From contig DHDI01000010.1 in the NCBI GenBank assembly GCA_002399285.1, forward strand, positions 111,689 through 147,133: DNA of 35,445 bases, written 5' to 3'. Position 1 is the first letter of the stretch; each line of letters starts with the position of its first letter. Made by a program: the position numbers and the translations under genes. Positions 8,482 to 16,937 of this stretch are shown here, one piece after another. The stretch is from Thermoanaerobacterales bacterium UBA4880. GTDB lineage: Bacteria > Bacillota > Thermoanaerobacteria > Thermoanaerobacterales > UBA4877. Below the pieces are notes generated by a model, which saw only the letters and a program-made list of their open reading frames with translations, was not told the origin of the DNA and did no database searches.

Positions 8482-10143
8482 ATGGGGGAAAGAAAGACTT
8501 TGATCAACTATCTGATCAGTGCGGCAGGCGTCGGCGTCATTGTATTTGATATTGCCGCCGGGGGCGCCGCTGGTTTCGATTGGCGGGGGTTTCTGTTCTT
8601 TACGGCGTTTTTTCTTCTCATCGAAAAATTCCCTGTATATTTCGGCGATATTAAGCTCAGCCTTGCGACTACGGTGATAATAAGCGCGTACATGATCTGG
8701 GGAAACGTGATTGCCGCTGCCCTTGCCACGGTATGTATTTTTACGTCTTCGCTTATCGAGAGCAAGGGATATATCTCCATTCAGAATGCGGGGCTCTATG
8801 CCGTGTCATTTTACACGGCCGGCGCAGTTACGGACCGGTTCATAACGAGTTTTTTCCCTTTTAAGACATTTTACATACTTTATGTCGTAATTTATGTTTT
8901 AATGTCCTTTATAGTCAATTATATTTTACTATATATATTTCTGGTCAACATGAACAAAACGGCGTATAAGGAATATTGGAGCGAGAGCGCGTTATGGGAA
9001 CTCTTTTCCTATGTATTGATAATGCCGTCGGCCATCATACTGGCCTTGCTGTATAATTGGGGGAATCTGCTTTTGTTGGCCGTTGCGGTAGTGTGTATAT
9101 TCATGCTGGAGTATAATTTCTATCTGATGAGGAAGATGATGTATACCAACAGAAAATATACCGCTTTGTACGAGATGGCCGGGCTCATAAACTCAAATCT
9201 TGAGCTTAAGGAAACCTGCGACATGGTTTTACATACTGTTTCCAGCGTTATAAAGTACTCGTTTGCAGGTATATATTTAAAAGATGATAACGGAGTGGAG
9301 GCAGAGCTGGCGGCATCGGTCTTCGACGGTGATTTTGAGGGAATAAAGCCGATGAAGAGCTGCGACGAAGGGGTGGTGGGAAGGTGCCTGACCCTTGGCA
9401 CAGGCGAACTCTATCCCGATCTGCAGCTTTCGCGGAATTTTAAATCGGACGAGCTTGCAAAGTTTTTCAGATGCTGTATCACGCTGCCGCTGAATACGGA
9501 TAATGATACTGTCGGCGGTATCGTCATATGCCATACGGACGAGAGGGTATATACGCAGGATGATATGAACATACTTACATTGCTGGCAAAACAGGCCTCG
9601 ATAGCCATACAAAATGCAAAGAGGTTCGAGGAGGTCTCCCTGAAGGCTATAACGGACCCGCTGACCTCGGTATATAACAAGGGCTTTTTGAATACCATAT
9701 TGTCCAGTATCATAAGGAGCTGTGAAGAGGAGAAAAGGTCTGTCAGCCTGATAATGTTTGATATAGATCATTTTAAGAAGGTAAATGATACTTATGGACA
9801 TCTGGTCGGCGACGCGGTATTGAAGGAGGCGGCAAAGCGCATAAGGGACAACGTGCGTGACAATGATATTGTGGTGCGGTTCGGAGGAGAAGAATTTGTC
9901 GTAGTCCTCCCCGGTCTGAGCGGGGAGGAGGCAATGGCCGTGGCGGAGAGGATAAGGGATGCTGTGTCGGCTTCCCCCGTAGTTACGCCGACGGACAGCG
10001 TATACCTGACGATAAGCGGCGGGATAGCAGAATTCCCCGTTACGGCGGAGTCCGCGGAAAAACTTATTCAGCATGCCGACAGGGCGCTGTATGTGGGGTC
10101 GAAGATGTGCGGCAGAAACAAGGTGAGCATATACGAGACATGA
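8482..10143 (+). CDS. Membrane GAF-GGDEF diguanylate cyclase
   Basis: This 553-residue protein should make cyclic di-GMP from two GTP. Residues 1 to about 225 are a run of roughly seven to eight hydrophobic segments (membrane sensor). About 230-380 is a GAF-like domain ending in LAKQASIAIQNAKRFEE, and about 390-550 is a GGDEF domain. The active-site loop reads GGEEF, and RDND lies exactly five residues before it, the position of the inhibitory I-site, so product feedback is expected. DPLTSVYNKGFL and FDIDHFKKVNDTYGH are intact, so the cyclase looks catalytically competent. I chose the ATG at 8482 for its GGGAGAG site; an in-frame ATG at 8422 would lie inside the promoter/operator region. The signal sensed is unknown. 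Confidence 0.93.
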   Translation: MGERKTLINYLISAAGVGVIVFDIAAGGAAGFDWRGFLFFTAFFLLIEKFPVYFGDIKLSLATTVIISAYMIWGNVIAAALATVCIFTSSLIESKGYISIQNAGLYAVSFYTAGAVTDRFITSFFPFKTFYILYVVIYVLMSFIVNYILLYIFLVNMNKTAYKEYWSESALWELFSYVLIMPSAIILALLYNWGNLLLLAVAVVCIFMLEYNFYLMRKMMYTNRKYTALYEMAGLINSNLELKETCDMVLHTVSSVIKYSFAGIYLKDDNGVEAELAASVFDGDFEGIKPMKSCDEGVVGRCLTLGTGELYPDLQLSRNFKSDELAKFFRCCITLPLNTDNDTVGGIVICHTDERVYTQDDMNILTLLAKQASIAIQNAKRFEEVSLKAITDPLTSVYNKGFLNTILSSIIRSCEEEKRSVSLIMFDIDHFKKVNDTYGHLVGDAVLKEAAKRIRDNVRDNDIVVRFGGEEFVVVLPGLSGEEAMAVAERIRDAVSASPVVTPTDSVYLTISGGIAEFPVTAESAEKLIQHADRALYVGSKMCGRNKVSIYET

Positions 10144-10287
10144 TCCGACGCCAATATAACGGCACTATCGTATTAGAGTCTGCATTGCCGGGCCGGCACG
10201 GCGGAAAAAATAATTATAAAAGAGGATATTTAAATTTTATATAGAATAATTATATTAACACCTAAGGCACAAGGGAGATGATGTATT

Positions 10288-12366
10288 GTGAATGATTATA
10301 AACCGGCATACATCAGAAATGTCGGGATTTACGCCCATGGGGGGGCGGGCAAAACAACGCTGGCAGAGGGTTTGCTTTACGAGGCGAAGGCGATCGACAG
10401 GATGGGCAAGATAAGCGAGGGTAATACTACCATGGATTATGACCACGAAGAGATCCAAAGACAGGTTTCCATTTCCTGCTCTGTGGCTCCGCTGGAGTGG
10501 AAGGATACCAGGATTAATATCGTTGATACCCCTGGATATTTTGACTTTGAGGGCGAGGTCGTAACCAGTCTCCGTGCAGTTGATTTTGGCTTAGTGGTCG
10601 TATGTGCGGCATCGGGTGTAGAGGTGGGGACTGAAAAGGTATGGTCGCGTCTTTCAAAGATGAATATTCCAAGGGCATTTTTTGTCAATAAAATGGACAG
10701 GGAAAATGCCAATTTTGAAAAGACCTTGACTCAGCTGAAAGAGAATTTCGGAAGCAGCGTGATACCGTTGATGCTGCCGATAGGGAGCGAAAACAGTTTT
10801 AAAGGCTATGTCGATCTGCTGACCATGAAAGCGTTTATTCAAGAGGGCGGCAAGATAGTCGAGGCAGAGATCCCTCAGGATATGATATCTTCAGCTGATA
10901 CTGCGAGAGCCGAGCTCTTGGAGGCTGTTGCGGGCACCGGCGAGGAACTTATGGATAAGTATTTTGCCGGTGAAGAACTCTCCTGTGAAGAGATAAAGGC
11001 GGGCCTGAGGACGGCGGTGCTGAACGGCGATGTGGTGCCGGTATTGGCCGGCTCCGGGCAGCAGCGCATAGGCGCGGCGGCGTTACTGGACTTTTTGACG
11101 GATTATGCGCCTTCGCCCGTCGACAGGGGAGATATCGAGGGGATAAGCCCGGCCGACGGCAAGACGATGTCCCGGCATCCCAGCGAGAGCGATCCGTTTT
11201 CGGCGTTCGTGTTTAAAACGATAGCGGACCCCTTTGTAGGCAGGCTGTCTATATTCAGGGTATTTTCGGGTACGGTCGTAAGCGACAGCAGCGTCTATAA
11301 TCAGAATAAGGACGCTGTGGAGAAGATCGGACAGCTTTATCTCATAAAGGGAAAGAAGCAGATCGCGGCTGACAAGCTGATCGCGGGAGATATCGGGGCC
11401 GTTTCGAAACTTATGGTGACGTCCACTTCCGATACGTTATGCGATGCCAATAATAAGATACAATATCCGCCCATAGAATTTCCCGAGCCGTCCCTTGAAT
11501 TGGCTATAGAGCCCAAGTCGAAGGGAGACGAGGAAAAGATCAACTCCGGCCTGGCCAGGCTGATGGAAGAGGATCCCACGTTCGAGATCGAGAGGAACGC
11601 CGAGACGGGGCAGACTTTGATAAAGGGCATGGGAGAACTGCACATAGAGGTAATAGCAAAGAAGCTGATGAATAAATTCGGAGTGGAGTGCGTGCTCACT
11701 CAGCCCAAGATCCCTTACAGGGAGACCATAAAGGGCCGGGCCCATGTGGAGGGCAAGCATAAAAAACAGACCGGCGGCCACGGACAATTCGGGCATGTCT
11801 GGATCGACTTCGAACCGACTGCGGAGGGCGATTTCGTCTTTGAGGAGAAGATATTCGGAGGTTCGGTCCCCAAGCAATATATACCTGCAGTGGAAAAGGG
11901 CCTGAGGGACTGCATAAAACAGGGCGTGCTGGCGGGATATCCCGTGGTAAATATGAAGGCCATCCTTGTGGACGGGTCCTATCATCCGGTGGATTCATCG
12001 GAAATGTCGTTCAAGATTGCGGCCTCACTGGCCTTCAAGAAGGGCATGGAGCAGGCCGATCCCGTACTGCTGGAACCCATAATGCATGTGGAGGTACAGG
12101 TCCCGGAGGAATACATGGGGGATGTAATCGGAGATCTCAATAAAAGGCGCGGCAGGATCCTCGGCATGGAACCCAAGGACGGTTATCAGCTAGTCATCGG
12201 GGAAGCGCCGCAGGCCGAAATGTATAAGTACGGAGCCGACCTGAGGTCCTTTACTCAGGCGAGAGGTTCATTCAAGATGTGGTTCGAAAGGTATGAGGAG
12301 GTGCTGCCCGCTATTGCCGACAAGATAATAGAGGAAGCAAAGAAGCAGAAGGAAGAAGAAAAATAA
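10288..12366 (+). CDS. EF-G-like translational GTPase (FusA2-type)
   Basis: A 692-residue protein with the five-domain elongation-factor-G layout. The P-loop is AHGGAGKT (residues 16-23) instead of the AHIDAGKT of housekeeping EF-G. DTPGYFDF (G3) and NKMD (G4) are intact, and domains III-V are present (EEDPTFEIERN, GGHGQFGHVWIDFEP, LNKRRGRILGMEP). This pattern marks the second, EF-G-like clade common in Clostridia; its exact role is not settled, and it is not the str-operon fusA. The GTG start at 10288 follows AAGGGAG. ATGs at 10278 and 10281 are in another frame that stops after a few codons. The 144 bp upstream is AT-rich with no promoter I can name confidently. Confidence 0.92.
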   Translation: MNDYKPAYIRNVGIYAHGGAGKTTLAEGLLYEAKAIDRMGKISEGNTTMDYDHEEIQRQVSISCSVAPLEWKDTRINIVDTPGYFDFEGEVVTSLRAVDFGLVVVCAASGVEVGTEKVWSRLSKMNIPRAFFVNKMDRENANFEKTLTQLKENFGSSVIPLMLPIGSENSFKGYVDLLTMKAFIQEGGKIVEAEIPQDMISSADTARAELLEAVAGTGEELMDKYFAGEELSCEEIKAGLRTAVLNGDVVPVLAGSGQQRIGAAALLDFLTDYAPSPVDRGDIEGISPADGKTMSRHPSESDPFSAFVFKTIADPFVGRLSIFRVFSGTVVSDSSVYNQNKDAVEKIGQLYLIKGKKQIAADKLIAGDIGAVSKLMVTSTSDTLCDANNKIQYPPIEFPEPSLELAIEPKSKGDEEKINSGLARLMEEDPTFEIERNAETGQTLIKGMGELHIEVIAKKLMNKFGVECVLTQPKIPYRETIKGRAHVEGKHKKQTGGHGQFGHVWIDFEPTAEGDFVFEEKIFGGSVPKQYIPAVEKGLRDCIKQGVLAGYPVVNMKAILVDGSYHPVDSSEMSFKIAASLAFKKGMEQADPVLLEPIMHVEVQVPEEYMGDVIGDLNKRRGRILGMEPKDGYQLVIGEAPQAEMYKYGADLRSFTQARGSFKMWFERYEEVLPAIADKIIEEAKKQKEEEK

Positions 12367-12369
12367 CCG

Positions 12370-12398
12370 TTGACAAAAGCAGGGCCGAATGTTAATAT
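12370..12398 (+). promoter_or_regulatory. Promoter of the proS T-box leader
   Basis: TTGACA (12370-12375), 17 nt, then TAATAT (12393-12398). An overlapping TATAAT at 12396-12401 would need a 20-nt spacer. The -35 begins right after the stop codon of the EF-G-like gene. Confidence 0.65.
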
Positions 12399-12404
12399 AA
12401 TTCA

Positions 12405-12625
12405 ACAAGAATATTAAGCGATGAAGGGGAAACAATGGATATTATCGGCATACAGAGAGTCTGTCCGAGGCTGAAAGACGGCTGCCGCAGGATCTATGAC
12501 CCGTCCCTTGAGCTTGGAGCGATGAGCTCGCCGGGATTACCGTTATCTATTTGAGTTGGGCTATGCCAATTAGGGTGGTACCGCGGAGCCTTCCGTCCCT
12601 GTAGGGGAATCGGAAGGCTTTTATA
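12405..12625 (+). promoter_or_regulatory. T-box riboswitch (proline, specifier CCC) upstream of proS
   Basis: The conserved T-box AGGGTGGTACCGCGG lies at 12572-12586. Its last bases abut the terminator hairpin AGCCTTCCG/CGGAAGGCT (12587-12595 with 12611-12619, then a short T-run), which the antiterminator would disrupt. In stem I the base helix can form from AAGGGG and CCCTT. The triplet just 5' of the closing strand is CCC (12500-12502), a proline codon that agrees with the downstream ProRS. Uncharged tRNA-Pro binding would allow transcription of proS. The specifier assignment rests on my manual fold and on alignment with the cysteine T-box in this window. Confidence 0.9.
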
Positions 12626-12699
12626 TATTCTGCTCATAAAATTTATTTTACGATCCATCGCTGATGGGAATATTATATCTAATGGAAGGGAAGATGATC

Positions 12700-14142
12700 A
12701 TGTCAGATGACAATCAGACAGTAAAGGAAATAACTCCTATGGAGCAGGACTTTTCACAATGGTATATCGATACGATCCTTAAGACGGAGATGGCCGATTA
12801 TTCCGCCGTGAGGGGATGCATCGTCTTTAGACCGTACGGGTATGAGCTGTGGGAAAATATGCAGCAGCTGTTGGACAAGAGATTTAAGGACACCGGACAT
12901 AAAAACGCATATTTTCCGCTCTTTATTCCCGAATCCCTACTTCAAAAGGAAGAAGAACATGTGGAGGGCTTTGCGCCCGAAGTGGCATGGGTGACTCACG
13001 GGGGCGGCGAGGAGCTTACCGAGCGGCTTGCCGTAAGGCCGACCTCCGAAACGATAATATGCAGCATGTATTCGAAGTGGATAAAATCGTGGAGGGATCT
13101 GCCCTTGCTTATCAATCAATGGGCCAATGTGGTGCGTTGGGAAAAGAGCACGCGGCCGTTTCTGCGTACGTCGGAATTTCTGTGGCAGGAAGGACATACC
13201 GCCCACAGGACGGAAGAGGAGGCCGAGGAGGAGACGCGCAGGATGCTGGAGGTCTACAGGGACTTTGCGGAGACGGAGCTTGCCATTCCCGTTATAACCG
13301 GAAGAAAGACGGAAAATGAAAAGTTTGCCGGAGCGGCGAAGACATATTGCATCGAGGCCCTGATGAAGGATGGCAAAGCGCTGCAGGCAGGCACGTCCCA
13401 TAACCTCGGCCAGCATTTCGCCAAGGTGTACGATATACAATACCTGGACACCGACGGACAGCTCAAGTATGTGTGGCAGACGTCATGGGGCGTTTCAACA
13501 AGATTGATAGGCGCCATTATAATGACCCACGGAGATAACAAGGGGCTCAAACTTCCTCCAAGAGTAGCCCCGATACAGGCCGTGATAATACCCATACCGG
13601 GCAAGGACAGCGCCGCCGTATATGCGAAGGCTGAGGAGCTGGCAAGCAGGATGAAGGGCAAGTACAGGGTGGAGCTGGATACGAATGACGAGAAGACGCC
13701 CGGATGGAAGTTCAGCGAGTATGAAATGAAGGGCGTGCCCTTGAGGATCGAGATCGGTCCCAGGGATGTTAAAAATAATCAGGTCGTAATGGTCAGACGG
13801 GACACGGGAGAAAAGATCACCGTATCTCAGGACGTATTGTGTGAAAAGATAGGCGAGCTGTTGGACGATATACAGAGGAATATGTATGAGCAGGCAAAGA
13901 GATTTACCGAGGAAAATACAAGGACCGTCGGCAGCTTTGATGAATTCAAGGATACATTGGAAAACAAGAGGGGATTCATAAAAGCCAATTGGTGCGGGAG
14001 GACCGAATGCGAGCTCGCCATAAAGGAAAAGACTATGGCGACCATAAGGTGCATACCCTTTGAAGATAACGAACCTGACGGGAAATGCATCCACTGCGGC
14101 GAGAAGGCCACCAAAAAAGTTATTTTTGCCAGATCTTATTGA
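12700..14142 (+). CDS. proS: Prolyl-tRNA synthetase, archaeal/eukaryote-like short form
   Basis: A 480-residue class II aminoacyl-tRNA synthetase charging tRNA-Pro. The N-terminus (MEQDFSQWYIDTI...DYSAVRGCIVFRPYGYELWE) and the small C-terminal cysteine-bearing domain (CGRTECE...CIHCGEKA) identify the short form lacking the bacterial INS editing domain. Class II motifs RPTSET and FLWQEGHTAH are visible. I chose the ATG at 12700 because GGAAGGG is spaced correctly for it; in-frame ATGs at 12664, 12682 and 12694 are less well served. The gene is under the proline T-box just upstream. Confidence 0.96.
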   Translation: MSDDNQTVKEITPMEQDFSQWYIDTILKTEMADYSAVRGCIVFRPYGYELWENMQQLLDKRFKDTGHKNAYFPLFIPESLLQKEEEHVEGFAPEVAWVTHGGGEELTERLAVRPTSETIICSMYSKWIKSWRDLPLLINQWANVVRWEKSTRPFLRTSEFLWQEGHTAHRTEEEAEEETRRMLEVYRDFAETELAIPVITGRKTENEKFAGAAKTYCIEALMKDGKALQAGTSHNLGQHFAKVYDIQYLDTDGQLKYVWQTSWGVSTRLIGAIIMTHGDNKGLKLPPRVAPIQAVIIPIPGKDSAAVYAKAEELASRMKGKYRVELDTNDEKTPGWKFSEYEMKGVPLRIEIGPRDVKNNQVVMVRRDTGEKITVSQDVLCEKIGELLDDIQRNMYEQAKRFTEENTRTVGSFDEFKDTLENKRGFIKANWCGRTECELAIKEKTMATIRCIPFEDNEPDGKCIHCGEKATKKVIFARSY

Positions 14143-14243
14143 CGGCACGGGACCGATGCGGCCCGGTTGACGAATCAAATATATTTTTAGAATACAAACC
14201 ACCCTATCTGTAAAGAATAAGCTGCAGGAGGGTGGTTTATATA

Positions 14244-14510
14244 ATGTCTACTATAACTGTCAATCTGGGCGATTTTGATCCCGTTGAGGACGGGGTAAAG
14301 GTAAAGGACATCGTTGAAAATGCCTCCGAAGAGGACGAGCTTGTAATAAATATTGACAGCAGCGACGCTGTGGACGCATATAATATCTACAGCATATTGG
14401 AAAACGGCAATTATGAATTTCTGCCCAAAACTACGGACAACGGCAGGACGTACACTATAACAGCCCATAAAAGGAGGACTTCCGATGCCAAAACGCAAGG
14501 ATTTGAGTAA
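14244..14510 (+). CDS. Small conserved-looking protein of unknown function (88 aa), overlaps next gene
   Basis: An 88-residue acidic protein starting at ATG 14244 behind a strong AGGAGGG site. An in-frame GTG at 14232 lies inside that site. There is no signal peptide or membrane segment. The predicted order is a short strand, an acidic region with a helix (VKVKDIVENASEEDE), then LVINIDSSDAVDAYNIYSILE-, and a final strand-turn-strand YEFLPKTTDNGRTYTITAHKR. That spacing is reminiscent of the TusA/SirA two-layer fold, but the CPxP motif is missing, so this is only a structural guess. Its last 26 nt overlap the next small gene in another frame, so the two are translated in tandem. Confidence 0.7.
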   Translation: MSTITVNLGDFDPVEDGVKVKDIVENASEEDELVINIDSSDAVDAYNIYSILENGNYEFLPKTTDNGRTYTITAHKRRTSDAKTQGFE

Positions 14511-14670
14511 GAACAGCAAGAGAAGCATAACTACTGAAAATGCATTCGGCGAATTCATTCCCACTTTCTATAAATGGACCTCGCCAAACGTCATGAGGCA
14601 GCGCGCAAAGTACATGGAGGAGATCTCCAAAGAAAAGAATCCGGGAGCGGACGCCGATGATCAAGCGTAG
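14485..14670 (+). CDS. Small basic protein of unknown function (61 aa)
   Basis: A 61-residue protein beginning MPKRKDLSKNSKRS, very basic at the N-terminus, with a central FIPTFYKWTSPNVMRQRAKYMEEISK. The ATG sits 8 nt after a near-perfect AAGGAGG lying inside the upstream gene, which argues that this overlapping frame is really translated. The stop codon TAG is embedded in the left arm of the terminator at 14663-14685, so the unit is tightly packed. No family is recognised. The charged N-terminus suggests nucleic-acid or ribosome contact, but that is speculation. Confidence 0.65.
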   Translation: MPKRKDLSKNSKRSITTENAFGEFIPTFYKWTSPNVMRQRAKYMEEISKEKNPGADADDQA

Positions 14671-14688
14671 TGAAAATCTACGCTTTTA
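14663..14688 (+). terminator. Intrinsic terminator after the small-gene pair
   Basis: AAGCGTAG (14663-14670) pairs perfectly with CTACGCTT (14678-14685) around a 7-nt loop, and a T-rich tail follows. It separates the small genes from the ctsR operon. Confidence 0.85.
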
Positions 14689-14762
14689 TAAGGCTTTTAA
14701 AGATATGGGGAGATGATCTGGTATAAACGGGGGAGAAGGATCATTATTTAAAAATCAGTGGT

Positions 14763-14791
14763 TTTACATATGCAGGGCAGTGTCTTAAAAT
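14763..14791 (+). promoter_or_regulatory. Promoter of the ctsR operon
   Basis: TTTACA (14763-14768), a 17-nt spacer and TAAAAT (14786-14791). The start site would fall just before the CtsR box, so bound repressor would block initiation or early elongation. Confidence 0.7.
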
Positions 14792-14800
14792 TGGTTTAAA

Positions 14801-14817
14801 GGTCAAAGAAAGTCAAA
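14801..14817 (+). promoter_or_regulatory. CtsR operator
   Basis: GGTCAAA-GAA-AGTCAAA is a full match to the tandem CtsR heptamer consensus (RGTCAAANANRGTCAAA). It lies about 10 nt downstream of the -10 element and 22 nt before ctsR, consistent with autorepression of the class-III heat-shock operon. Confidence 0.95.
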
Positions 14818-14838
14818 GGCAGAAAATGAGGTGAAGGA

Positions 14839-15312
14839 ATGACTAAGCTCAGCGATATAATAGAGAGTTTTATTAAACAGATGCTTGACGTAAATGAAGG
14901 TAACTTTGTCGATATACAGCGGAATGAGCTGGCTAACCATTTTAATTGTGCGCCGTCCCAAATTAATTATGTTCTTGAGACCCGCTTTACCTATGAAAGA
15001 GGCTATTATATAGAGAGCAAAAGGGGAGGCGGGGGATACGTAAGGATCTTCAAGGCTGGAACAGATGAGGACAGCTATCTGTCTTTGATGTTGTCTCAGA
15101 GGATGGGTGACAAGATGGGACAGCAGATCGCCTTTGCGTATTTAGACGGCCTGCTCGAACAGAATCTGATCGATGAGAGGGCGCACAGCATTTTGCGGAA
15201 CGTTGTGAGCGACAAGGTCCTGGCCGGCATTGATACCCAACAGCGTGATGATGTGAGGGCCAATGTCATAAAGTCTGTTTTTCTTACTTTGATCAAGTTT
15301 TGCAATGAATAG
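14839..15312 (+). CDS. ctsR: Class-III stress gene repressor CtsR
   Basis: A 157-residue DNA-binding repressor of clp genes. The N-terminal winged-helix region (LSDIIESFIKQML...ELANHFNCAPSQINYVL) and the glycine-rich wing ESKRGGGGYVRI, the thermosensing and DNA-contacting turn in this family, are both clear. The C-terminal half (about 75-155) is the McsB-targeted dimer domain. The ATG follows GAGGTGAAGG. It is first in the operon ctsR-mcsA-mcsB-clpC, and its own operator lies immediately upstream. Confidence 0.97.
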   Translation: MTKLSDIIESFIKQMLDVNEGNFVDIQRNELANHFNCAPSQINYVLETRFTYERGYYIESKRGGGGYVRIFKAGTDEDSYLSLMLSQRMGDKMGQQIAFAYLDGLLEQNLIDERAHSILRNVVSDKVLAGIDTQQRDDVRANVIKSVFLTLIKFCNE

Positions 15313-15329
15313 AAATAGGAGGGATCGTT

Positions 15330-15887
15330 ATGCTTTGTGAGAGATGTGGGAAAAATCCGGCTACGGTACATTATACGCAGATAATCAACGGGGTGAGTTC
15401 GGAGATCCATATATGCTCCGAATGCGCCAGAGAGATGGGAGAGTCAATGGGAGAAAGTTTTCAGCAAATGATGCATGGTTTTGTCCCTATGCTCTTTAAC
15501 GACGGAATGGATTCCGAGCCCTTCGGTCTGGGAAACTTCCTGTCGGGCATTATGGGCTGGGGCATGCCGGATGAATCGGAAGAAGAGGATGAGAAGTGCA
15601 AGTATTGTGGTTTCAACTATTCTCAATTCAGGAAGACCGGTTTTCTGGGGTGCCCTCAGTGTTACAACACCTTTAGGGACAGGCTGGATCCGCTCATTAA
15701 GGGAATACAGGGCAGCAATTCTCATGTGGGAAAGGTACCGCGCAGAAAGGGCGGGGACCTGCGTACAAAGAGAGAGATCGAGGACCTAAAGGCGCAGCTT
15801 GACGCTTCGGTCAAGAAAGAAGAGTTTGAAGAGGCGGCACAGCTCAGAGACAAGATAAAAGATCTGGAAAAGAAATTGAACGGATAG
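15330..15887 (+). CDS. mcsA: McsA, zinc-binding activator of protein-arginine kinase
   Basis: A 185-residue protein with an N-terminal CxxC pair set (CERCGK...CSECA, residues 3 to about 32), a second treble-clef-like set (CKYCG...GCPQCY, about 90-112) and a C-terminal UVR motif (about 145-183: EIEDLKAQLDASVKKEEFEEAAQLRDKIKDL in overlapping parts). In Bacillus McsA activates the McsB kinase and binds ClpC; the same role is expected here because gene order and spacing (12 bp to mcsB) are conserved. Confidence 0.96.
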   Translation: MLCERCGKNPATVHYTQIINGVSSEIHICSECAREMGESMGESFQQMMHGFVPMLFNDGMDSEPFGLGNFLSGIMGWGMPDESEEEDEKCKYCGFNYSQFRKTGFLGCPQCYNTFRDRLDPLIKGIQGSNSHVGKVPRRKGGDLRTKREIEDLKAQLDASVKKEEFEEAAQLRDKIKDLEKKLNG

Positions 15888-15899
15888 GAGTGGGAATAT

Positions 15900-16931
15900 A
15901 TGAGCTGGTTTGAGGATAACGGGCCGGAAGGCGACGTAGTGCTGAGCAGCAGGATAAGGCTGGCGAGAAATTTTGATGATCTGCCTTTTCCTGATATAAT
16001 GAATAAAGAGCAGGCGGAAACTTCTGTAAAGAGATGCAGGCAAGCCCTGCTGGACAATGGATCCGCACTCTCTCCCGATCTTGAGTTTATTGATCTGGGC
16101 AAGGCGGACGATACCGGCCGCCAGGCATTGGTGGAAAAGCACTTGATGAGTCCTGACCTGGCCAAGAATTATGATGAGGGCGCTTTGATATTAAAAAAAG
16201 ATAATTCCGTTTCAATTATGATAAATGAAGAGGATCACATAAGGATACAGTGTTTCTGCGCGGGACTCGATCTGGATAAGACGTGGGACCTGGCGGATAA
16301 GATCGACGACCTGCTTGAGGAGAACGTGTCGTATGCCTTTGACAAACAGCTGGGTTACATCACTTCATGCCCTACGAATGTGGGAACGGGCATGAGGGTA
16401 TCGGTCATGATGCACCTGCCCGCTCTGGTAAAGACAGGCAGCATAAATAATGTGGTCGGCAGCATTGCCAAACTGGGCGTGACGGTCAGGGGGATATACG
16501 GCGAGGGTTCTCAGGCGCTGGGCGATATCTTCCAGATATCGAATCAGGTGACCATAGGCAGGACCGAGAGAGATATTATCGGTAATATAGGCGGCCTGGC
16601 CACGGAGATAATAAATGCGGAGCGCTCTACCAGAAATGCGCTTTTGCAGAATTCACGGGTCCAGGTAGAAGATATTGTGTGGCGGTCATACGGTCTTTTG
16701 ACCAATGCCCGGGTGCTGACCTCGGACGAGGCCCTCAAGCTCCTTTCCGATGTCAGGATGGGTGCGGACATGGGCATATTAGACATACCGCTGACCGTTT
16801 TGAATAAACTCTTTATAATGATAAGGCCCGCAAATCTGCAGCTCATATATCAGTCGCAGCTGGAGCCTTATGAAAGAGATCTTAAAAGGGCAGAATACGT
16901 AAAGAAAATATTGAGTAAAACGGAGGTGTAA
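15900..16931 (+). CDS. mcsB: Protein-arginine kinase McsB
   Basis: A 343-residue member of the guanidino-kinase fold that phosphorylates arginines on CtsR and on proteins destined for ClpCP. Key motifs are the ATP-binding SSRIRLARNF near the N-terminus, the active-site loop CPTNVGTGMR and the phosphoarginine-pocket region YGEGSQALGDIFQISNQVT. The length equals that of active homologues. The stop codon (16929-16931) sits 6 nt before the clpC start, so the two are co-translated. Confidence 0.97.
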   Translation: MSWFEDNGPEGDVVLSSRIRLARNFDDLPFPDIMNKEQAETSVKRCRQALLDNGSALSPDLEFIDLGKADDTGRQALVEKHLMSPDLAKNYDEGALILKKDNSVSIMINEEDHIRIQCFCAGLDLDKTWDLADKIDDLLEENVSYAFDKQLGYITSCPTNVGTGMRVSVMMHLPALVKTGSINNVVGSIAKLGVTVRGIYGEGSQALGDIFQISNQVTIGRTERDIIGNIGGLATEIINAERSTRNALLQNSRVQVEDIVWRSYGLLTNARVLTSDEALKLLSDVRMGADMGILDIPLTVLNKLFIMIRPANLQLIYQSQLEPYERDLKRAEYVKKILSKTEV

Positions 16932-16937
16932 TGGGAT

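Noticed and set aside
9277..10074. Long minus-strand open frame (265 codons) opposite the GGDEF gene
   Set aside because: Complete overlap with a clearly functional diguanylate cyclase in the other strand; no ribosome site and no recognisable domain. It is a shadow of codon usage.
13495..14202. Minus-strand open frame (235 codons) opposite proS
   Set aside because: Antisense to conserved ProRS motifs, no start signal and no family; explained by coding bias of proS.
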